A DNA stretch of 64,000 nucleotides from Shinisaurus crocodilurus (lineage: Eukaryota > Chordata > Lepidosauria > Squamata > Shinisauridae). This document shows positions 58,201 through 64,000 of the stretch, piece by piece (position 1 is the stretch's first letter; the number at the start of each line of letters is the position of its first letter). Under the pieces are notes generated by a model, which worked only from the letters and a program-made list of their open reading frames with translations, searched no databases and was not told where the DNA came from. Where the stretch lies: NCBI GenBank assembly GCA_021292165.1, contig CM037877.1:81933691-81997690 (forward strand), written 5' to 3'. The translations under genes and the position numbers were made by a program.

Positions 58201-61200
58201 CTCTCCTTCAAGTCCTCACCGAGGTTGGCTGTTGAGACACTGTCCAAGTGCCTGGAGTCAGTGGGTGGCTGGATTTATTTATTTTTTATTTATTTAATTA
58301 TAATTATACCCCGCCTTTTTTCCTGCAAGGAACCCAAGGCGGCTTACATAATCTTCCTCCTCCTCTCCATTTTATCCTCACAACAACCCTGTGAGAACAT
58401 GCTGAGGCTGAACCCTGACAAGACCGAGGTACTTCTGGTGGGAGACAAGGGGAGGTTGACCTGGTACTAAATGGGGTACATCTGCCCCTGAAAGACCAGG
58501 TCTGCAGTTTGGGAGTCATTCTAGACTCCCAGCTGTCCATGGAGGCTCAAGTGTCAGCTGTGAGCCGGGCAGCGCTGTATCAACTCCATCTGATACAGCA
58601 GCTGCGCCCCTACCTTCCTAATCATCTGCTCCCATCGGTGGTTCATGCCTTGGTCTCCTCTCGCCTAGACTACTGTAATGTGCTCTACGTGGGGTTACCC
58701 TGGAGGATGGTTTGGAAGCTACAGCTGGTACAGAACGCAGCGGCTCGCCTGGTTAAGGCAGCCGCCGGCGAGATCACATCACTCCGGTGCTCAAGGAGTT
58801 GCACTGGCTACCAGTTGCTTGCCAGGCCAAATTCAAGGTGTTGGTTTTGACCATTAAAACCCTATACGGCTCCGGTCCAGCTTATCTCAAGGAGCGCCTC
58901 CAGCAGCATCAAGTAGGCTGCTCAACAAGGTCTGCCACGGATGGCCTTCTCCTTGTCCCATCAGCCAGAGCAGCCAGGCTGGTGGGGACTAGGAAGAGGG
59001 GCTTCTCTGTGGCGGCCCCCAAGTTATGGAACTCCCTCCCCAGCGACCTTCGCCATGCCCCCTCCCTGATGAACTTCCACCGCTCACTAAAAACATGGCT
59101 TTTTAGGCGGGAATATGGGGTGGGTTAGGATTGTTTAAAACACTGATATTGTTTTAATTGTGTTTTAATTGTGTTTTAATTGTGTTTTAATTGTGTGTTA
59201 TTGTATTTTACCATGATTGTGCATCGGCCAGGGTGGCCGGGTGACTGGCCAGATGGCGATTTAAAAATATAATAAATAAATAAATAAATAATGCTTAAAA
59301 TGCATTATATTAGGGGAAATTGCTTGCAATATATTAGGCAAAATGCATACAAAAATGTGTATATTAGGAGAAATGATCACAAAAATGCATACAATTTTTT
59401 GTGCAGACTAACAAAACTTTGTGAGCTAATGTGGAAACAGAATGGGCTTAAGACTGGAAAATGAGAAACTGAGTGAAATGGAAACTGACAGATTTGTTCA
59501 TCCTTACCTTTGTGTCCACCGTGGCATCCCCAGTACAAGGCTGTACTTCCAGCTTTATCTAAGCCATTGACACCAACTCTGTTATCCAAACATTCCCTCA
59601 ACCAGCTCAGGTTTCCTGAAGCAGAAAAAAATATTTTTGATGGAACACAATAAAAAAATATATCAATTATTAAATTCAATGTACTGAGAACTAGGAAAGC
59701 CACTATTATGCAATGCATTTCAGTTTAAATGCAGGTCAATTTATCATCAGAAAAGGAAGTTATCAAATCACATTATTCGTGCATGAATGGAAATCCTATG
59801 CAAATGCTACCTTCCATTCAAGACTCTTCTTGAACCTATGCATTATAAATTGCCCACAGAATCAAATGTCACATGTCCGATAAAGAAAAAGTCTTAGGCT
59901 GCAATCTTACACATACTTACCTAGGAGTATGTTCCATTGAACTTAATAGGACTTACCTCTGAGTAGACTTGCATAGGCTTGCACTGTGTTTTTCTAAAAC
60001 CCAAGTATGTGAAATGCTTGTTTAACCAATTTACAATAGCACCAATCCAGTATCTCCTGCACACATGCGGGGGTCCCTTTCACTTCCAGAGTACAGATAA
60101 TCCTGCCTTGGTGCCAACAGTTAAATCAAACAACTGGTAGGTGCCTTTAGTAATAATACTACGGACGGAGCAATCCTACACTGGGGAGCGAGCGAGCGAG
60201 CGAGCAAGGGACCATCACTTCCCAAGCCCTGCCTGTTTTAGGGGCACAGGGAGCTGCAGGGGGAGGGAAACTTCTGTCTGTTACATGAGTGGACGTCCAC
60301 TGGCATAACATTGGATCTCGCCCACAACAACATTTATATTTTAAAGAAAATTCACCCCCATTGAACTCAATGGGAAGAACCAGACGAACTCCAACTAATC
60401 TGGTTAATTATGCTATGGTCTGGCTGTTGCTGCTTTATCTATTACTATTTAACATGGGCTGGCAAGTGGACACACAAATACAACACGGATCTACTTATTG
60501 CAAACTCCATCCGATTCTGCACCCACCTCTCTTGGCAGCTTCGTGCAGGGGGTTGTCAATGGATTCTGCTTGTTCAGCCACTAAAACAAAAGCAAAAACA
60601 CAATGTTTTAACCAGCAGTATTAATTTTGGATCTTTTAAAATTTATTTATTATTTCATTTATATCCCATCTTTTTTCCCCTTGCAAGGAACCCAAGGCGG
60701 CTTACATAATCCTCCTCCCCACTCAGCCATGAAGTTCACAGGGTGACTTTGGGCCAGTCACTGACTCTCAGCCTAACCTACCTCACAGGGTTGTTGTGAG
60801 GATAAAGTGGAGAGGAGGAGGAGGAGGATTATGTAAGACACCTTGGGTTCCTTGCAGGAAAAAAGGTGGGGTATAAATCAAATCAAATAAATAAATAAAT
60901 AAATAACCTATGGGAATTTACTCCATAAAAGAAAACATTAAATGAGGGGAAAGATGGAAGTACAGTAAAACAGTAGTTTTAGGCAGAGTGCTTCTCGAGA
61001 GGCAAGAATCTGCAAGTGTTTTGCTGTCCCAGGCTTTGTGCTGTTGCAGTGAAAAAAGACAAAACGTTGGAGAAACCCTATTGCTGAGAAAAGACAGAGA
61101 AGTTGCAAAATGGCTTTGTTTCCCCCTCCCCCATCCCTTCACTTTATGTGTAGTAGCCATTAGATTAGCTTCAATTAATGCAGAACTTGGCTGCCAGAAT

Positions 61201-62451
61201 CCTGACTGGTTCAGCCAGAGTTGCCCAAGAAAACTCTTCTTCAAGTACTGCCTCATTCTGAAGCTCGGAAGGTGACAACCAGAGAGGGGGCTTTTTTGGT
61301 GGTGTCCCCACCCCTAATTTCTCTGGAATGCTCTCTCAAGGGAAGCTTGCTTGGCACCCACACTGCTGCCTTTTGGGCGCCAAGCTAAGACGTTTCTGTT
61401 CTCCCAGTATTTTTAAGTATTTCAAAGTATTTTTAAATAGTTCAGTATTTTTAGAGTGCAATCCTATGATCCCTAGACAGCATCCCAGGGGCCATAGGAC
61501 TGTCTAGAAAACCCCCCTCTGAGGCCATAGACAGAGCTACGAACTCTGAGGTGGTGGTTGTTTTAAATGGTGCCCGCAGAGGCCTCTACCCATTGGTTTC
61601 AACAAGAGAAGAAATTAAAAAGAAGAACTGCTGGTTTAAATACCAGGAAAAAGCTACTGCCCTACCTTCAAACCTGACTGCACAACTAACAACTAATTCA
61701 TAAAATGGATCTGATGTCTTTTCCAGTGCCACACAAAGACCTTTTTATTTTCCCAGACATTTAAACTCTTAACTGTTTTATTCTGGTTGATATATAATTT
61801 TTATACTGCTTTTATAGTTTTGCTATTTTTAACTTTTTTTTAGTTATTTGTGTTTTTAAATATTTTATGTAAGCTGCCCTGATGTGACTGAAGGGTGGGG
61901 GCATACATTTAAATAAATAAATGAAAAAAAATGGCAAATTTTTCCAACCCTGCAGATGGCACACAAAAGTGCAGTGAAGCATTCTTCCAGTTAAAACGCA
62001 TATTTCTGCAGTAGTCCTTTACCGTGTACCCAGTGCTCATTTACTGGTGGCCTGTTCTGACATCAGATTAGAAGCAGGGTACTAGATTTCCTTTGGATCC
62101 TGCTCTCATAGATATTCCCTTAAAAATGATATAATTATGAATTCCTTTTTTCTTCTATGGTGGATAGGTATATCCTAAAAGCAAACTGAATCAGGAATAT
62201 ACCATAGTTGCTGGGTATCAGTCCGGTTCTTCCTTTACAGGTTCCCTTCCACCAATTGGTGTCACTCTGGGAGGAAAAAGAAAACAATGCTGAAAAAGGA
62301 AGCCATCACTCCATCTGAGATTTATTCTGTCTACATAATGCACAATAATGTACTATTCTGTGTTAACACATTTGTTAGCACATTGTGTTCATGAACTCAC
62401 CATATCCGAAATGTAGATAATGTCCCCTTCTTCAAAATACAGTTCATCTGG
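52194..62451 (-). CDS. OSTF1: OSTF1, SH3/ankyrin adaptor protein (5' part outside window)
   Basis: Osteoclast-stimulating factor 1 is a small cytosolic adaptor with one SH3 domain, ankyrin repeats and an acidic tail; in mammals it binds Src-family, Cbl and SMN partners and indirectly promotes osteoclast formation (family knowledge). Eight exons were read on the minus strand: 62401-62451, 62203-62266, 60527-60580, 59508-59615, 55274-55323, 55065-55143, 52972-53070 and 52194-52252. All have AG/GT borders and join in phase to 187 codons plus TGA. Visible landmarks are the SH3 pieces [13 protein letters not shown] and GLIPSNYV, then ankyrin motifs [13 protein letters not shown] and [17 protein letters not shown], then the C-terminus [10 protein letters not shown]. 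From memory the human protein has 214 residues, so about 27 residues (exons 1-2) lie past 64000. There are no stops or frameshifts, so the gene looks functional. It is clearly OSTF1; the sequence upstream of 62451 was checked by eye and no earlier exon was found. Confidence 0.96.
52574..52798. mobile_element. MITE in OSTF1 last intron, copy 1
   Basis: GGGTGCTTTTCCAGATGA and TCATCTAGAAGCACCC are inverted ends. The body GGCTCCTAGCAGTACCAATC and ATTCCATGAATGAAGCAGGG recurs at 53345. Confidence 0.7.
52972..53070 (-). CDS. OSTF1: OSTF1 coding exon (probably exon 9), end of ankyrin domain
   Basis: The 99-nt exon encodes (G)[16 protein letters not shown], then [16 protein letters not shown]. The acceptor is CATAAAG and the donor GTAAGC. 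Related MITE copies flank the exon on both sides (52574-52798 and 53345-53567). Confidence 0.93.
53345..53567. mobile_element. MITE in OSTF1 intron, copy 2
   Basis: Same orientation as 52574. GGGCTCCTAGCGCTATCAGTC, GAAAAAAGATAGAAGAAG and TTCTGTGAATGAGGCAGGG match with many substitutions. The ends are GGTGCCTCCAGACAGA and CCTCATCTGCAAGC. Confidence 0.65.
53790..54325 (+). mobile_element. L2/CR1-like LINE 3' end in OSTF1 intron
   Basis: The frame [23 protein letters not shown], then [13 protein letters not shown], is the conserved LINE C-terminus. It is followed by a 3' UTR ending TGTAAACTACCCAGAGAGC and (AAAC)n. Confidence 0.8.
54326..55064. other. OSTF1 intron, nothing recognised
   Basis: No recognised repeat between the LINE and the ankyrin exon. 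Confidence 0.4.
55065..55143 (-). CDS. OSTF1: OSTF1 coding exon (probably exon 8), ankyrin repeat 3
   Basis: The 79-nt exon encodes [13 protein letters not shown], then [13 protein letters not shown]. It carries the canonical ankyrin GDTALHAAA turn. The acceptor is TTCACAG and the donor GTAATT. The glycine codon is split with the next exon. Confidence 0.94.
55274..55323 (-). CDS. OSTF1: OSTF1 coding exon (probably exon 7), ankyrin repeat 2
   Basis: The 50-nt exon encodes (D)[16 protein letters not shown]. The acceptor is ATATAG and the donor GTAGGG. The aspartate codon is split with the previous exon across a 4.2-kb intron that holds the L2 insertion. Confidence 0.92.
56010..59290 (+). mobile_element. 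L2-clade LINE, ORF2 with frameshifts, 5' truncated
   Basis: The element encodes an AP-endonuclease followed by reverse transcriptase. The endonuclease (from 56204) shows [21 protein letters not shown] and, after a frameshift at the C run near 56800-56808, SDHYLVGL. The RT (57574-58250) shows [45 protein letters not shown] and [10 protein letters not shown], the catalytic YADD box. The C-terminal part is [20 protein letters not shown] (to 59128), followed by a tail with TGTGTTTTAAT repeats and (AATA)n. At least four frame changes, stops at 57024 and 57104, and a SINE insertion at 58274 disable it. No ORF1 is present. It lies antisense in an OSTF1 intron and is closely related to 25904-26907. 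Confidence 0.93.
58274..58395 (-). mobile_element. tRNA-SINE 3' half inserted in the L2 reverse transcriptase
   Basis: TTATACCCCGCCTTTTTTCC, GGAACCCAAGGCGGCTTAC and ATTTTATCCTCACAACAACC in reverse orientation interrupt the L2 between VGGW and [11 protein letters not shown]. The SINE 5' half with the Pol III boxes is missing. Confidence 0.9.
59508..59615 (-). CDS. OSTF1: OSTF1 coding exon (probably exon 6), ankyrin repeats 1-2
   Basis: The 108-nt exon begins (G)[14 protein letters not shown] and ends [14 protein letters not shown], covering most of the first ankyrin repeat and the start of the second. The acceptor is GCTTCAG. The donor GTAAGG at 59507-59502 lies directly against an interspersed repeat (see findings). 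Confidence 0.94.
59896..59985. repeat. TGCAATCCTA-type MITE
   Basis: GGCTGCAATCTTACACATAC and TTGCATAGGCTTGCAC are inverted, around AATAGGACTTACCTCTGAG. Confidence 0.6.
60187..60206 (+). repeat. (GCGA)n short tandem repeat
   Basis: About five GAGC units. The surrounding 60160-60310 segment resembles a decayed GGTTGGATCC-type MITE. Confidence 0.8.
60527..60580 (-). CDS. OSTF1: OSTF1 coding exon (probably exon 5), SH3-ankyrin linker
   Basis: The 54-nt exon encodes (V)[17 protein letters not shown], joining the SH3 domain to the first ankyrin helix. The acceptor is TTTTAG and the donor GTGGGT. The first glycine of the next repeat is split across the following intron. Confidence 0.93.
60637..60905. 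mobile_element. two tRNA-SINE pieces joined in inverted orientation
   Basis: 60637-60720 is a 3' half in minus orientation (GGAACCCAAGGCGGCTTAC). 60721-60905 is a plus-oriented piece starting in the body (CTCAGCCATGAAGTTCAC) and ending AAAAGGTGGGGTATAAAT with (AAAT)n. Both lack the 5' promoter, and the join is at the CCTCCTCCCC segment. Confidence 0.85.
61160..61440 (+). mobile_element. L2/CR1-like LINE remnant
   Basis: AATGCAGAACTTGGCTGCCAG (LQNLAAR-like), then GGGGGCTTTTTTGGTGG and TCTCTGGAATGCTCTCTC (LECSL-like), a decayed LINE C-terminus. 61690-61920 may be its 3' tail (TGTAAGCTGCCCTGATG and AAATAAATAAATGAA). Confidence 0.6.
61456..61560. repeat. fragment of the 3831/48806 DNA repeat
   Basis: GTGCAATCCTATGATCCCTA, then GACAGCATC and GGCCATAGGAC, match the end of 48806-49250. 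Confidence 0.5.
61690..62202. other. OSTF1 intron with LINE tail
   Basis: LINE tail to 61920, then unrecognised intron DNA up to the SH3 exon. Confidence 0.45.
62203..62266 (-). CDS. OSTF1: OSTF1 coding exon (probably exon 4), SH3 C-terminal half
   Basis: The exon encodes SDTNWWKG, then TCKGRTG, then LIPSNY. It contains the SH3 ligand-groove tryptophan pair and the PSNY motif. The acceptor is CTCCCAG and the donor GTATAT. It ends one base into the valine codon completed by the next exon. Confidence 0.93.
62401..62451 (-). CDS. OSTF1: OSTF1 coding exon (probably exon 3), SH3 core
   Basis: The 51-nt exon encodes 17 residues, [17 protein letters not shown], from the SH3 RT loop to the n-Src loop. 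The acceptor is TTCCAG just above 62451 and the donor is GTGAGT at 62400-62395. The phase is 0 at both ends. Confidence 0.93.
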
Positions 62452-62810
62452 CTGGAACAATAAATAGGCTGGTTGAGTCGATGGGCTGATTTAAAGCATA
62501 GTTTTAAAAGCACGGCATTTTTGGTTAACACCCAATCCTGCCACCCCGAGGTCAAAGTTTTAGGATTGTTTCACTTAGCTTGAGGAAGACGTACCAATTA
62601 TTGTTCTCTTGCACAAATAGTAACTGGCCACGTGAGTGCACCCTGACGCCAAACTCCAGGTCTGCTTGTGCCTCTGGGAGAGTTTCTAAAACTAGTTTGT
62701 AGGGGAGCTTTTGCTTTTTTATTATTATTGTTATTCATCATCAGGCGATCACTAGATGCCTGTTCCACACTCTCTGCACACAAGAACTCATGCTATAAGG
62801 GGAGTAGAGG

Positions 62811-63095
62811 CAGGGCTGATGCCAGGTTTGAGGGGCTCGGCAGCAAAGGGCTGTACGCTGGTGGCAGGTGGCTGCAAGCCGCCCACCATTTTTATTTTCC
62901 CATAATCCTCCAACACAGTGTTGCTCCAGGGCACTGTAGAACATTTTAGGTGGCGGGCAGCTTGCAGCCATCCACTGCCAAATTTAAAAAAATGGATCCA
63001 GAGAGGGTGGATGGCCCCAATCCACAGGAGGCATCAGAACCATTGGACCCTTGGCAAGCTGCCTCATGGATGCTAGGTGCTGAGCCCCGGGCCTG
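62811..63095. mobile_element. hAT-type MITE, 285 bp
   Basis: It starts CAGGGCTGATGCC and ends CCCCGGGCCTG. The near-exact 8-bp duplication AGTAGAGG / AATAGAGG flanks it (62803-62810 and 63096-63103). The interior inverted words are GGTGGCTGCAAGC and GCTTGCAGCCATCC. Confidence 0.7.
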
Positions 63096-63103
63096 AATAG
63101 AGG

Positions 63104-63811
63104 AACAAATGTGCACTCTTGGCAACTTATGTTTTTCTGTTAATTTTTTTAAAAAAATGCTTTCTACCCAGCACTAGATTAATGAATATGGGCATCCTAT
63201 GCTGAAATGTATTGTTGTGAGGCCTGAGAGCAGAAAACTTCTGCTGCTCTGTTCTCACCTGGCCGCCATCAAGGTCCTTGGGAACATGGGCATGGCCGCC
63301 ACCACCCTGCCTCACTAGGTGTGCACTGAGGAAGTGAGGAGACAATATTGTACTGGGAAATGCGAAGGTAAGGAAGCTGAGACGGGTCAAAAAAATTGGA
63401 CCTGCATGGCTGAAAAGGGGAGGAAGGAAGCCAGAGCTGAGGATTCACTGCTGTGCGGGGGGGGGGGGGAGAGGAGCAAGAAGAATGGTCCATCCTGCCT
63501 TGAAAAGAGGCTTAGGTATCTCTGTCCCAAGGATGGTGAGGTAACTGTGGGGAAAGCAAAGGAAATGGAACTTTTGCTGTCCCCTGCTGCCACCTCCTGG
63601 TTTGTCTTGGAATAATAAACCAATTAACAACAACAGCAGAAGGGCCAAACTACATTGGCTCTCGTGACTTCTTTGTCTACTTAGTAGCTGAGGGGTCACC
63701 CATTTTAATCAGAGCAACAACAACAACACAAATCAGGGGATCCAGTCACAGGTCTCCTGTGTCATGTGTGATTTGACCCTCATTTCTCATACTTGGCTAA
63801 GGAAAGACTTG
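63104..63811. other. upstream intron/flank of OSTF1, nothing recognised
   Basis: I looked for the missing SH3 N-terminal exon (ALYTFEP-like coding) on the minus strand and did not find it. There is a poly-G run at 63458-63469. Confidence 0.4.
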
Positions 63812-63985
63812 CGTCAAGAGCACATAATGCAGGCCACATGCTGTAGCTAAGCAGGTATAAGCCGGGTCAGTGCTTGGATGGGTGACTGCCTGGGCTGCCC
63901 ACATCTGTTCTCCTGCATTGAGCAGGGGGCTGGACTCAATGGCCTCATAGGCTCCTTCCAACTCTACGATTCTATGATTCTTGTT
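63812..63985 (+). mobile_element. 5S-related SINE with CR1 tail
   Basis: GCTAAGCAGGTATAAGCCGG, TGCTTGGATGGGTGACTGCC and the tail GGCTGGACTCAATGGCC to CCTTCCAACTCTACGATTC. It belongs to a different subfamily from the other three copies. Confidence 0.85.
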
Positions 63986-64000
63986 GAGGGTAGTTATGGA

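Larger units (their letters stand above)
55880..59502 (-). repeat. unclassified repeat split by L2
   Basis: 55880-56008 and 59288-59502 are the two halves of one copy of the 34440-34870 repeat in reverse orientation (GCATATTAGTGAAAATG and AAGACTGGAAAATGAGAAAC). The L2 at 56010-59290 separates them. Its end touches the donor of the 59508 exon. Confidence 0.65.

Noticed and set aside
56204..59128. L2 open frames as a host endonuclease/RT gene
   Set aside because: Frameshifts, stops, a SINE insertion and a LINE-type 3' tail show a dead retrotransposon.
62452..64000. Missing first exons of OSTF1
   Set aside because: No minus-strand sequence coding for the SH3 N-terminus with a proper donor was found; they are most likely beyond the window.

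Overview
The window is vertebrate nuclear DNA and almost certainly from a squamate reptile (lizard or snake). It has low gene density, AT-rich intergenic DNA, and introns with GT..AG boundaries. Its repeat set is typically sauropsid: tRNA-derived SINEs with an L2-like tail, 5S-rRNA-derived SINEs with a CR1-like tail, L2/CR1 and L1 LINE fragments, and many hAT-type DNA transposons and hairpin MITEs. No prokaryotic features, CRISPR arrays or RNA genes of host function were seen. Family assignments rest on motifs read by eye; no database was searched.

Only one host gene can be supported: OSTF1 (osteoclast-stimulating factor 1, SH3 plus ankyrin repeats), on the minus strand from 62451 down to a stop codon at 52194-52196. 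Eight coding exons (probably exons 3-10) join in phase to give 187 residues, from the middle of the SH3 domain to the acidic C-terminus. The first exons (about 27 residues, and the promoter) lie beyond position 64000. The introns carry a 5'-truncated, frameshifted L2 retrotransposon (about 56010-59290, antisense to the gene) that is itself interrupted by a SINE, plus several MITEs.

Positions 1 to about 52000 lie downstream of OSTF1, and I see no host exon there. This stretch is a mosaic of transposable elements. Seven hAT-type elements are delimited by target-site duplications: 876-1009, 2285-2871, 14639-16078, 24199-29405, 27210-27355, 41663-43138 and 62811-63095 (the last in the OSTF1 region). 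The first six have identical 8-bp duplications; the last has one mismatch. The richest region is 24199-29405, a 5.2-kb hAT shell. It contains a tRNA-SINE and an L1 ORF2 fragment; the L1 in turn holds an L2 fragment with an intact 285-codon reading frame and a 146-bp hAT. Removing that small hAT with one copy of its duplication restores the L1 reading frame. Other notable structures are near-perfect hairpins (876-1009, 48561-48691, 34101-34195), a 0.57-kb foldback (47789-48357), a 98-bp direct repeat with two mismatches (40725 and 43430), and an LTR-like block with a TATA box and tandem upstream repeats (about 11338-11900).

The retrotransposons fit known partnerships: L2 with the tRNA-SINE (shared style of 3' tail) and CR1 with the 5S-SINE (shared 3' tail). 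I found no clear candidate for a new host system. The most interesting leads are the nested insertion chronology, the hairpin MITEs that spread a ZNF143/THAP11-like motif, and a repeat that abuts an OSTF1 splice donor.
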